This document shows positions 48,629-60,033 of a stretch of 64,000 nucleotides of DNA, in pieces. The DNA is from Epiperipatus broadwayi (Eukaryota > Onychophora > Udeonychophora > Euonychophora > Peripatidae), in the NCBI GenBank assembly GCA_028023455.1, contig JAQFVV010012441.1, positions 2,601,911 through 2,665,910 on the forward strand, given 5' to 3'. Under the pieces are notes generated by a model. The model saw nothing but the letters and a program-made list of their open reading frames with translations. It did not search any database and was not told the DNA's origin. A program made the translations under genes and the position numbers. Each line of letters begins with the position of its first letter. Within the stretch, counting starts at the first letter, position 1.

Positions 48629-50649
48629 ACTATTACATAAAAAACATAGCGCTATATAAAATATCTCATTATATACAACTAACAGTAAAATACCATTCAG
48701 ACAAACATTTAAACAGTTACATTTGTCTTATTTATCTCTTGAAAAATACCATTTTCTTTGCATTTATCTAGCATTTATTACCATTATTTTTTATTTTTCT
48801 TCACAATACCCCTCATCCTTCTTTATTTATCTTTGCACAAGATTTTAAAAATATAATATTTCCATATCTTCTATTTTTTCCTATTCAAAAATATATCAAC
48901 AGCTAAATAACACTTGATAACTATTAAGAATATTTTAAAACATTTTTATTCTTTATTCTGTCAACTTTACTTCTTTTAAATTATAGTAAAAGTAATATTG
49001 GAGATACAAAGTATCTATGCACTTACAATGCTATATGCTATTGGCTTTTGGTAGCAATGTTTGGCCAAATATTTTAAGTTTTTTGAAGGATAGCATATAT
49101 AGTTGTATTGTAATGCTTAATTTCCAAAAATAAGTAAATAATTTTTTATTTTTTTAAAGCAAAGAATTTATGTGTAAATTTCATAGTGTAAATACTATCA
49201 TTTGGTTTCACATATTTGTGGATGCATTAGATAATAGCAAACCATAGATATTATAAATCATGTAATACTTATTTAATACACAGATAATAAAAGTGATAGA
49301 AAAATTAAAAGCTATGGTAATTTTAAAAAATGAACTCGAGTTTAAATAAAGATTTAGGTTTAAAAACTTTAATAATATAGAAACATAATATAAATTATAT
49401 AAATAAGAGAAAGAAATAATTGCAAAAAAAAAAAACATGCAGGAAGTTAAATGATATAGAAATAATTACATTTTTAAAAAATTCCTAGATAAAAATCTTT
49501 GCAGCTAAAAGAAGGTAATAATTAAAAAATAGAAATTAAATTATGCATGGCTTTAGTACATGAACTAAATTTTAAAGATTTTAAGTGAATAATTTAATTT
49601 AATAATTAAATATATATGTAATGTAAATGTAAAAATTAATAAAAATAATATTAATGTATATTAAAATTTTATATTATAAATATTAAATAATATAATAAGT
49701 TGAATAATTATAAGATATATGAATATTTGTAGAAATGTAATTAAAATGTTTGTATATTTAGATATAATTATTCTATTTGTAGATAGCGAGATAAAAAATA
49801 AACTATGTAATGAGTTACTTTAAATTCAAAATATATAAAAATTTGATTAAAAAAAATAAAGCCTAAATTGAGGAAAATGTTAATTAATAAATAAATATTT
49901 TACTAATAAGCAAATTCTTAAAAAATTTTACTAATTTGTGGATAAATATATTGTATAAAAATCTTTTGATAGCCATAATTTAGTAAACAAATTTATAATT
50001 TTTTAATTGAAGGTTCATTATTTTATTCTTACATAATGAGAAAATATTTCATGATTCATTAAATTAAAGCATGATGGAAAAAACTAATCACAACATACAT
50101 TTTAAAATGTAAAAAAAATAAAATTGCAGAATATACATTTTAAAATTTATTTTTGATGCAGTTCTATTTTTTAAAAAAAATAATTTTTGTAATATCTAAA
50201 CAATAAAATAAAACTTTGTAAATTTATCTATTTTACATAAATTCAGTAAAATTGAATAAAAATTTGATAAGGAAATGTAATCTACAATTGATCACTAAAG
50301 TTTTTTTTGCTGATATTATAAAGGTGTATTTTTTTTACATTTACGATAAAAATGCCATTTTCTTGAAACAAGTTATGGAATCATTGATTTAAATTGATGA
50401 TAAATTGTAGATTATTAATTGCATAATGCATGAAATTATTTTTTTCACTTCACCTCTCCCCTCCTTAAAATAATTACAATTAACTTGATTTTTGCTGTAA
50501 GCAAAATAACAAAAATGTTGATCCATAAAACCAATTGAATGAATATACTTTATATAATGTATCCATTTTAAAATATAATAATAATCAAAATATGCTTTGA
50601 TTACTTACTGTAATGAATGAAACTGACATTTTTTTTTTTGCTTTTGCAG
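48629..50649. other. No gene seen
   Basis: Very AT-rich sequence. It ends in the polypyrimidine and acceptor tract (TTTTTTTTTTGCTTTTGCAG) of the exon that follows. Confidence 0.45.
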
Positions 50650-50862
50650 TCTTTAATGATGAAAATCCTATTTACTTTGAATATGTCATAAATGAAAACA
50701 TTGATTATTCTACAACATGGAATGAAAGTCAGATAAAGTACATTAATTGTATTTTAGTTCTATAATCAAAACATAATATTGAATACTATATAATGAATAA
50801 ACTGTACTTCATTATATATTTTTAGCACCGATGCTGCCATTGAGGTCACTTTAAAGAAGTAA
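50650..50862 (+). CDS. Unrecognised gene: last two coding exons
   Basis: Exon 50650-50737 follows a strong acceptor (TTTTTTTTTTGCTTTTGCAG, ending 50649). It translates without stops from the third base as FNDENPIYFEYVINENIDYS, then TTWNESQI, and ends in phase 2 at AAA|GTACAT. An 88-bp intron (50738-50825) ends ATTATATATTTTTAG. Exon 50826-50862 supplies the completing base and reads TDAAIEVTLKK then TAA. The phases agree. AATAAA lies at 51120-51125, 258 bp past the stop. The protein tail is acidic and then ends in two lysines; no signal, membrane segment or family motif is visible. Upstream exons were not found. The donor is weak, so a chance arrangement is possible. Confidence 0.6.
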
Positions 50863-51119
50863 CTGTTTTCTGCCACCATCATCAATTTTACAAAGTGGCT
50901 ACTCTTTTCAAAATGGAAATTATTTTTAAGAAAAAGTTTCAGTTTATTTTTCAAGTTTGTAGCGAATGATTGTAACTTAAAATATAATTTGGTGATGATC
51001 ACTATTCTCACATAAATGTTCATTGCTAACAGGTGAAAGGGATATGATAAAATACTTTGTTTCTATATGGTTGTGAATATTTAATTTTTTTTATAGCTCT
51101 GAAAAAGACTTCTGACAGA

Positions 51120-51125
51120 AATAAA
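51120..51125 (+). terminator. Polyadenylation signal of the 50.65 kb gene
   Basis: AATAAA in the context ACAGAAATAAAATT, downstream of the predicted stop codon. It is the only canonical hexamer I noted close by on this strand. Confidence 0.4.
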
Positions 51126-51286
51126 ATTATTTGAAAGCCTAAAAAGTGTTATTAAGTATTAGGTATTTGCATATTGTAATCGCACTGGAAGTTGAATAAA
51201 GTAGTTAATAATACTATTGGAGAAAATAATTTAACTATCCCACTTTTTACGTCATAAGAATTCAACTAACATAATGGTATATAGTA

Positions 51287-52145
51287 TATATTTATATATT
51301 AGAAGACTTGAACTCAGACTTTCAAGCTCCGTACCGCTATCCACTCCATCTTATGCAACTGACACACGATCACATATGTATGAAAAAAATTGATGATCCC
51401 CAAATAAGTATTTGTGCTGAACCAGCACTCATCAGTTGGTCCAGGTCACCATCTGCCACATATACATGCAGTTAGTGCTCAGTTTATATTATGATAGAAA
51501 ACCTTCAAACTTTAATGGACAATCTTCAGTCTTCTCCATCCTACAACTCTTCAGCCATCCATATCATTGAAAATCCGATGATGGAATGCTCAAAGCCTTT
51601 GTTGATGCCAATATTATTGTTACACCCATGTGGTCATTTGTATTGGTTGTATAGAATGGAATGGATAACTATAGGGAGCTTGTAAGTTCAGTATAAACAA
51701 TATACTTATATTTAAATATTACATATTCTGCTTGTATTCTCTTCTGTGTATTTAAATGGACATATTAAGGACCTATAAGTGAGAGGTTAGAGTGACTTAA
51801 AAGTCAACATGGGTATGACAGTAAGATTGGCATTAACAAGGACTTTGAGCATTCCATTCTCAGATTTTCAATGAAATGGATGGCTGAAGAGTTGGACGAT
51901 GGAGAAGATTGAAGCCTGTCCAATAAAGTTTGAATTTTTGCTATCTTAATGTAAACGGAGTACTGATATATAGGAGATTATAATCTAAAGCAATTAATGA
52001 GTGCTGGTTCAGCACAAAATACATATATTGGAGATCATTTATTTTTTTCACATGTATGTGGTCATGTGTATCGGTTGTATAGGATGAATTAGCTAGCTAT
52101 AGGAAGCTTGAAAGTCTTGGGTTCAAATACCTTCTAATTATAATA
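51287..52145. mobile_element. Foldback element, family C copy 3, arms about 370 bp
   Basis: The left arm starts near GACTTGAACTCAGACTTTCA and runs to about 51640. The right arm (about 51800-52140) is its mirror and ends GAAAGTCTTGGGTTCAAA. The loop of about 150 bp is unique. The left-arm frame (MIENLQTLMDNLQSSPSYNS, then MMECSK) matches the minus-strand frame in copy 1, so the frame is ancestral to the family or simply undisturbed. Confidence 0.85.
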
Positions 52146-52749
52146 TATGGGTATGTGTGTGTCTACAGTGGAATAGAAAATTATTTCCTTTTTTAAAGTT
52201 GTTCAGAGAATAATGAATAGTATAGACACTTTTTGCAGTTAGAGAATAAGGATGTGTACACTTACACTACAAAAATAACTGACTAGAGAGCATTATACCA
52301 ATCGGTCATTTTAAAATGTAAATAACTTAGAGTAAGTGTACATTTAAAAGATAAATCCTTTCTCCAGCAATTAAATAATCTATAATACTGAAGCGTAGAT
52401 TAAACAAATAATGTTAATGATCACTATAAATTTAAGACTTCAATCTTTATACACCTAATTGAAAATACACTAGCCTTTGACTATACCTCAGAAGATAAAT
52501 TATTAAACCATCTTAAAAATCAGCCATAGGATAATGCAATGGTGATAATAGTTTGAATTTATTTTTTGATGATATATGTCATTGGAGCATCACTAGTACT
52601 AGTTTGATTCATTAATGGCAATTAATTACCATACATTAAACATAGAAATTATTCTGTGATTATCATGCTTATCTACTAATATTGGCTATCTCAAATAATG
52701 AATAAGAAGTGAGATCAAAGAAATGTGAAAACTTTAAACTTAGCAAAAT
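52146..52749. other. No gene seen
   Basis: AT-rich spacer between two transposons. Confidence 0.5.
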
Positions 52750-53124
52750 AGATAATGCAGGGGTCCCCAACCCTATGCCCGCCGCTATCCGAACCCGATA
52801 AAAAATTATTTATCTGATACAAATAAATTTAATTTTTAAAATTTCTTATAAATTATTGTATTATATTGTAATCAAATTGTAGGGCATACTATACTTTTGC
52901 AGTGTAAAAATATAAACGTTAATTATATGTTAAAATTTTATTTTTGAAATAAATATTTTTTTGTACATTATGTGTATTATTAACAATATCCAACTATAAA
53001 TTTACATTGAAAAAATAAATAGTGCTCGCCATCTGGTTGAAAAAAATAAATGGTGCCCGCCACCTGGCCGGTATTATAGAATGTGCTCTTAAGTGCAAAA
53101 AGGTTGGGGACCCCTGAGATAATG
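52750..53124. mobile_element. hAT-type MITE with 8-bp target duplication
   Basis: The element is 52758-53116 (359 bp) with perfect 15-bp ends CAGGGGTCCCCAACC and GGTTGGGGACCCCTG. AGATAATG is duplicated exactly at 52750-52757 and 53117-53124. The CAGGGG termini and 8-bp duplication are diagnostic of hAT transposons. There is no transposase; two GCCCGCC..CTGG and CTCGCCATCTGG blocks suggest an internal duplication. Confidence 0.97.
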
Positions 53125-55700
53125 AAATACATTTTAAACATATAAATGAGCATTTTGTTAATCAAAAAATTAATAAATCCATTGACCGGGTATTTCATAT
53201 TTTGGATACGATATGTTTTTTCTCAGAAATATACATAGAAGTCTTTATATTTTGACAAAAGGGCAGTCTATACTAATGTAACAATCTTATGTACATAAAT
53301 AAATATTGAAGTATGAGTAAGCAAGGCAGATTTTTCGCTCTTTTCTCACAACTTAATGCAGATTTTAAGTCCTTCTAAATATGAAGTACTAATTAGAAAA
53401 ATGTAAAAAACAAATATTCACCCTAAATATTAAGTAACTATATATATATATATAATGCTTTTAAATATAATTTAACTTAGTAGCAATAAAAATTAAGAAA
53501 ATTGAAACAAAGAAAATAAGTCAGAAAGTTGTCACTCCGTAGGCTATATTTTTAGTTGCAATTATTTAGATTTATATGTAACTTTCAATTTTTTGGCTTG
53601 GTCCAAAAAATATATGCATACAGAAGATATACTTTGATGCTCAATTCTTTATAGTTTTTCTTTTTAGATAAACAATTTTCTTTCTTTGGCAAATTTTTCC
53701 AAAGTTTTCACCATTTTACATGGAGGCTTTGCAGGCAGGGATTTTCTATTTGGCTAACCATATCATAAGAGATGAAAACTTTATAAGATCCTGCTTGGTA
53801 CATTTGGTTTATCTAGACATTTTAGTGTTCATTGCCAGTGCTGATGGTTTATATACTGCTATTAGTCAGATATCAGTTTTTGCATGGATTATTAGCTCTT
53901 CTTATTTCACAGTAACTGTGGGGTTGCTAACTTAATTTATGAGTATGCTTTAATTTATATTGAAACATCAACTAATTACTATTTGAATATGGATCCTATA
54001 CACTTTGATATCTCATGATGTAGCTGAGACCAAATATCAATACTTTTGCTTTTTAATCATACATCATGTTTTGAATTACAATTTCATTAATTAATTAAGT
54101 ACTTCTTTTGTTTATGTGTAAGTAAGGCCTATTGTTTATTTCAAACTTATTTTCCAGAAGATATTTATCAGAGTAACAAAATTTCAAAACAAGCTAATTA
54201 TTACTTTAACTAATTTTAAAATAATTTCTATTATTAATTACATTTTTCCTTTGAAATAAAACTTCTTTTAAAATAAGACAAACTTTTATGATAATTTAAG
54301 AAATATTATATAAATAAAATCATTATGAATTTTAAATAGAAAGCATTCATACCATTAGTGATTATAATATTCCACATTATGTTAATCATAATTTCTATTT
54401 AATATAAATAAATAATTATAAATACATTCTAGATATTGTTATACCCAATTATTCAAATTTTTCATAAAACAGATGGAGATTAATAAAAGAATTCTTCACA
54501 TTCACTTATTTATTAATTTTCTCTCCTAAACAAACAACTAAATAGCTTGCTCCTGAGTAGTTTCAACAAATATACTATTTACTATTTTATTAACTCTTAT
54601 TTGTATTTCATTTACTCATCTTTTATATACTGTAATAAGGAAATGGATAATTTAATAGATGAAAACTCTAAATTTAATAAATTTCATAGTGTGATATGTC
54701 ATTGCCCATGTCATAACAATATATACACGCACTTGCAATATCATAGGATCAATCAATCTGTTCTTCAACTGGCTAGATGTAATACTATATGTTTGCTGTC
54801 ATAAAATCACATCTTTGTTTAATTAGACGTGTAACAAATTAATAATACAATACATTCTAAAAAAACCTAGTGAACTTGAGCACACATACTTTTTCGGGGA
54901 AAGGCAGACCCTTTTACAGAAGTGCATTTTTTTTTTTAGAAAGGTGTGACTAGTCTTTCAGGCTGAAAAGTTTGTTGCACAAGAATTACTAAATATCAAA
55001 TAAATAGAACACTGGATTAGCTTATATATAGAAGGATTTGTTTCATACATTGGTTTGTGTAATTATCACAAAAGTTTATCTCTAGTGTATTATTATTATT
55101 ATTTGTCTTTCTACTTTTTTTTTTTATCTTGGTGTTTGAATGGTTATACTTGTTTGCTATGAGGGCTGCTGATAATAATGATGACTTTTTCAAACCAGTG
55201 GAATACAGAAACTATATAACCCTTAAACCGCTAATTATATTATTGGTTGTATGAGGTAAAAATCAAATCTTTTAATTGGCCAACTCACAAACTGAAGACA
55301 AAGCCTATTGTTAAAACATATTCGCCTATAATATTAAATTCAACTCAGATACGTTTATAAAAAGTATATTACTAATTTTTCAGGTTATGAAAGAGAACGA
55401 AAGTTCTTTCAAAAATAAATTGCTATTTATTTATTATAAAATATATTCAATTTCGGCAAACTTAAAGCGAATGTCTAAATAAAAAAGTGCTGATGCAAAC
55501 GCTTTTTTTCAATTTTACATTACGGAAAAGTAAAGATTTCGTTTTGCTAAATCTTAAATATTTTTACTAAAATCTTCAATATTTTTCGAAAATAATTTTG
55601 TTTTTTTAGTATATTTTTTAAAAAACTATTTTAATTTCTCATTTTATATTTTTTTAATACTTAAATTACATTCGAAATGAAAATCTCAGCGTTTTTCTTT
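53125..55700. other. No confident gene; one candidate exon near 53730
   Basis: An open frame at 53720-53935 (+) begins MEALQAGIFYLANHIIRDEN, then FIRSCL, before a GT (53797). CTTTGCAG precedes AGIF. It looks coding-like but has no recognised family or partner exon. The remainder is AT-rich sequence without features. Confidence 0.35.
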
Positions 55701-55703
55701 ATT
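55698..55703 (-). terminator. Candidate polyadenylation signal of the minus-strand gene
   Basis: TTTATT on the plus strand (AATAAA on the minus strand), about 245 bp past the predicted stop of the gene at 55946-56394. Confidence 0.4.
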
Positions 55704-55735
55704 TTCTTTGATCAGGTGGTTTCTTTGTTCTTTCT

Positions 55736-55950
55736 AGCCAATCAGAATGTCTTTTTCGGCTGAGAGCCGGCTGACAGCCAATCATTGACAAGGTTCTTCT
55801 TTGTTTAGTTTTAAACGCAGTTTTTTTGATTTTTTACTTGTAAAATAATTCGGAAGAGGGCACTATCTTACAGAACTTTTAAAAACCTAATCAATAACTG
55901 TCAAATGAATATTCTACCATTAAAACTAGCAGAATTAGAGTGACGTCAGA
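55736..55950. promoter_or_regulatory. CCAAT/CRE cluster in a CpG-bearing patch
   Basis: Two CCAATCA motifs (55738 and 55788, 50 bp apart) flank a GC-rich inverted motif (CGGCTGAGAGCCGGCTGACA). A perfect CRE palindrome, TGACGTCA, lies at 55941-55948. In animal promoters NF-Y binds CCAAT and CREB/ATF binds TGACGTCA, often within 200 bp of a start site. This patch is the densest such cluster I noted. It lies at and just beyond the 3' end of the minus-strand gene, so any promoter would serve another transcript. Function is inferred. Confidence 0.4.
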
Positions 55951-56394
55951 TGTCGACGAGATGCCTCGTAAGAGGCGGTTGAAGAATTAATGAGTCCAAT
56001 AAATACAGGGCTAGGCTACTATAGATAAAAATCTGTACAGCTTTGCTAAATTTACTCTATATAATGAGTAAGATACTTACGTATTAATCCGGCGGTAATG
56101 AAAGTCGTCGCCACAAACAAATGTGTGTATAAAGCCCGAATTAATCAAACTTTCAATCTTCTAAAAAAGAAATGAATTAATTTTGTAAGTGAATATTAAA
56201 TAATATTTCCATAAGGAGAAAGTTGTTATTCAGAATGTTAGTTTTATCTGCTAATCTTACCACCATGATATCATACTTTTTGTCCACAGTTCGGATAAAC
56301 AATGGCGGTGTTTCCTTTAGGATTGTCATAAGAGAGAAGCCATTTGTAATGGAACGTGGATCGAGGTAAGAAAGTTCAGTCCACAGCAGTGATA
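55946..56394 (-). CDS. Unrecognised gene: last three coding exons (minus strand)
   Basis: Exon 56261-56394 follows TTTCTTAG and ends GTG|GTAAGA. Exon 56081-56160 follows CATTTCTTTTTTAG and ends AATAC|GTAAGT. Exon 55946-56018 follows TTTTTATCTATAG and ends in TGA. The phases agree across all three (introns 100 and 62 bp), and all donors are near consensus. The 95-residue C-terminal tail reads SLLWTELSYLDPRSITNGFS, then a TILKETPPLFIRTVDKKYDI block, SLINSGFIHTFVCGDDFHYR and SLALYLLDSLILQPPLTRHL. It looks globular, alternating hydrophobic and charged, with no membrane span or low complexity. I recognise no family. The last acceptor is ATAGTAG, so two sites three bases apart would both stay in frame. 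Upstream exons should lie right of 56394; I did not find them. Confidence 0.75.
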
Positions 56395-56516
56395 CTAAGA
56401 AACAACATTTTGTAAATGTGTAGAATTGCACAGTTAAATATATGTGCATTATTTTTTTTTTGGTTTGGTTACCATTTATAATAAATTTAGATTGTTAATA
56501 GTTTGTTTCACTGAGG
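56395..56516. other. Intron of the minus-strand gene (inferred)
   Basis: Ends in the acceptor tract of the exon at 56394 and contains no recognised feature. Confidence 0.5.
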
Positions 56517-56945
56517 CAAACTCTATACAGTAGCAATACTCAGTGCAAGCCAAAATAATCAATGGATGCATGAGGGTTTGTGCATAAAATCCCTATTTAG
56601 TGCATACTCATCCAATATCCCCAGACTAGTTTCTAGCTTTTGAATATCATCAGTGAGGAGCCTTGGATCTGAGACTGCTGCACCTAGATCTTAGGATCTA
56701 ATGCACCCCCTTACTTTTTTATAAAGCTTTGAGTGCTCTCAGATCCAAAAAAAAGTAAATAGTGGCTGCTGTAGGGTTTCATTAGACCCTAGGCTTCTCA
56801 CTTATGAAAGCCACAAGCTATAAACTAGTCTGGGAATATTGGATAAGTAGGCACTAGATAGGGATTTTATGCACTAACCTTCCTGCATCCATTGATTACT
56901 CTAGCTTGCACTGTGTGGCTCTATTATATGGAGAATTCTGCCTCG
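56517..56945. mobile_element. Foldback element, family B copy 3
   Basis: The left arm GGCAAACTCTATACAGTAGC continues through GTGCATAAAATCCCTATTTA and CCCAGACTAGTTTCTAGC; the right arm mirrors it to about 56943. Non-palindromic sequence similar to the tail of copy 1 (TGTGTGAGCATAAACAATGG) continues to about 57000. It lies in the presumed upstream intron of the minus-strand gene. Confidence 0.85.
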
Positions 56946-57000
56946 GTGAAAATAGCTTGTGTGAGCATAAACAATGGTGGTAATGTGCTGCTTGGTGGTT

Positions 57001-59904
57001 TAATGAAAAGTTTATTTGTTGGAAGGTCATTTCTTGCAAAAAAAGTAAATGCGTGTTTGTTTCATTTCCTTAAATAAAGTTGGTAGCCAATTTTCAAAAT
57101 AAAAAATCTATATAAGTTTAGATGGTGGAAGATAATTTCTCACAAAAAACGTAAATGTGTATTAGTAGACAGACGTTTGTATAATTCCCAATGAAGAAAG
57201 TTATAAGTCGTCATTTTTCAAAATAAATATTGCCGGACTGTATTACGTATGCGAAATCTTACTGCTGGTATAATACGCAATTACACACACATATATATGT
57301 GTGTGTGTGTGTGATAATGTTAGTCTGATATATTATGTATGTAAGCCTATATTTATTACTTCTAGTTATCTATATTATAAACAAATGCTGAATCTATGAA
57401 GAAAAATATATATTTAAATTTAAGCTTGTTTTTTCTCCTCAACAAATTTGTTCTGATCACATAGTATTAATGCATCTCCCCCCCCCCCCAAGCGCACACA
57501 CTTTGATTTGTAAAAGTAATTTACCACCTTTTGCTAGCAAATGTTTATTGACAAATCTATTTATTATCAAATTAAATACTCTCAGATTGGTTTTCACTAC
57601 CCTTTTTTTTTTTTTAATATGCCTGTTTTGTTGTTTTTTTAGTTTAGTTTTGTATATATATTTTTCCAATTTGTAGCGACAGTGGTTGAATTTTAAGTTG
57701 CTATTTTTTTTCTTTCAAAGAATAGAAATGGTCTTTTTATTTATATATCTTTTTATTATTTTTAAGTCTCTAGTTGACAGGTAATTTATCTTCATTAGAA
57801 GAAGTTTTAAAGGATTTCTTTTTTCTTTCTTTTGATAATAACGCATAGGATTTAGAGCATGATATCTTAAAAATAACCATCTTAATTTCATCTCTAAAAT
57901 TCCATTTGTCATTAATAATTAGATAAATAAGCCTACCAAACCACAAGAGGTAAACTCTAAAAACATGTAATTGCTTTCTAAACCTTAATTATATTCTAAT
58001 TTTGCTGTTTTGCAATCTGATGAAAATAAATCATTATAAATAGTTTAGACTTTATTATATGTGTGTACATATATAATTATATGTGCACGTGTTCGTTTTC
58101 GTACTTATATATTTATATTCTCAACACGCAGTAATTATGTCATTAAAATAATTATGTAGACTAACTTTTAATGATTAAATTAAGAAACAGAAGAAATAAA
58201 TGTTAACAATTTAAATTGCTTATTTAAAGTAGAATACTTTTACTTGGTCGTAAATTATAAAAGATATAAATTTAGAAACTATAATATGATTTACATGATA
58301 TATATATTATGATCTCATGGTATACGGTTTAGCATGCCTGTCTTCCAAATTCATGGCATAGTGTTCGGGAGCCTGCTGATAGCCAACTTATCTAGAATTC
58401 AATTATTGGTCAGGAAATTGGTGTGTAGAGGATTAAAATAAATCGCAAAAAAGGAAAAATGTAAGTCCTCTCATTATAGGCAATTAATCAGCATAGTGAG
58501 TATCTGCGTTGTTGAATTTGGAAAGACTTCACTAATGCTGGGCTACTTAAGGCTCATTTAACTATCTTTATGCTTATATAGTGGTTAGATCTACATTTTA
58601 TCTCATTCATTCAAAGAGATGTTTATTTTGTGGACACTGATTGGAATGTCATAGTTTTTGAATAAATGGTTAATGATAAAATCCTCCCCTCCTTTCAAAT
58701 TAGAATGAGATTATTGTCGTGGTCTATTTTTGGGGTTTAACAATATATATATTGCGACCCGTTTATTTTGCCTAGAAAATAAGTACAGGAACAATTTACT
58801 TCTAAAAGATTGTCTGGAGTTATCTCTATTAACTTCATTGTGTAACTTAACGCTCTATTTTATATATTTAAAGTTATATAATTGCATTTTTACTTATTTA
58901 AGAAATATGTCAATACTTATATTGCTATCTACCCAACTACTGACTGAAAAATTAAGCCTAATTTTCATAAATTTATCGTTATTAAACTCCTATCAAGAAA
59001 TAAATAAATAAAGTTAAACTTTTTTTTTTGTTACTATTCAAAGTTAAATAACTTTAATTTCAAATGTCTTAAAAATAATTATATTTTATAAAAAAAAATA
59101 ATAATAATTTAAAATCACTTTTCTCTGTATTTATTTAAATTATATATAAATCATTTCTGATACAAATGTTCTAGATTCCTATCGATTTGTAATAACCTCC
59201 CTTCTGTTATTGTTTTTTCTCAGTTAACTCATATATCTGAAACAATTATACTATTCACTGTTAACTTGTTGAGAGCTTAGGCTTCATCTTGCATTATGCA
59301 TGATCTGTGCATTTAATGTAATGATAGAATGCTAAGCTAAAGGTACTTATAAAGTTTGACTGTCACTTCTAATCATTTGTGGTCTTTCTAGTGCAAACCA
59401 TTACATTATTTTTATTTTAATACTGCTTTTTATATTTATGCATGATTTATAACATTTTAAGATATAGAAAATTATTCTATTATAATATATTTATAATATT
59501 TCTTATACAATATTAGAATAATTTATTCTTACTTGTGTAAATATTAAATTGGCTTAATGCCTGAGTTGTATGGGAAAGTATATCTGTGTTTATGTGTAAG
59601 GGATAGAAGCCATGAAGTTTTATATAGCAATATTGTAAGGAAACAGATCAAAGTAATCCTTTTTAATTTATTGGAAATATTTGCTAAGATCTTACTTCTT
59701 CAAGATGCAAAGGGAAGTTGACTTTTTTAATTCCTCTTCACAAATGTTGCAAAATCATAAAGAGGTAGGTATTACTCCCCAGGCTTATCAACTAAAAGGA
59801 AAATTGTGAGACTAATTTGAAAATATCTTATGGTTAGTTTTTTAATTTTATTTAGAATTGGAATGTTAGTTCATGTGTGAGCCTAGATTGAGCATTTGGT
59901 AAAC
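57001..59904. other. No confident gene
   Basis: AT-rich sequence. CA/TG dinucleotide palindrome at 57280-57313, C-run at 57478-57489, T-runs throughout. A possible small exon lies at 59706-59765 (+): CTTCTTCAAG precedes MQREVDFFNSSSQMLQNHKE and GTAGGT follows, but nothing else supports it. Confidence 0.35.
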
Positions 59905-60033
59905 AAATATAGTTTTTTTTTTTCTCATGCGTCATAGCATCAGCCGGGAAGCGAACCCGCTAACCCGGGACAACTGCTTGTAAAGCAGACGTCGCTGACC
60001 TCTCAACCACCAATGCTTGACTAAAATATAGTT
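59905..60033 (-). mobile_element. tRNA-derived SINE (family B), 10-bp target duplication
   Basis: Body on the minus strand between AAATATAGTT copies at 59905-59914 and 60024-60033. In sense: GTCAAGCATTGGTGGTTGAG, GTCTGCTTTACAAGCAG, a GGTTAGCGGGTTCGC B-box region, then TGCTATGACGCATGAG and an A-tail. Confidence 0.92.

Noticed and set aside
52980-53198. 72-residue minus-strand frame in the hAT MITE
   Set aside because: It spans the element edge and flanking DNA, so it cannot be a transposase or a stable gene.
57280-57313. Regulatory palindrome of alternating CA and TG
   Set aside because: A common dinucleotide microsatellite; no further evidence of function.
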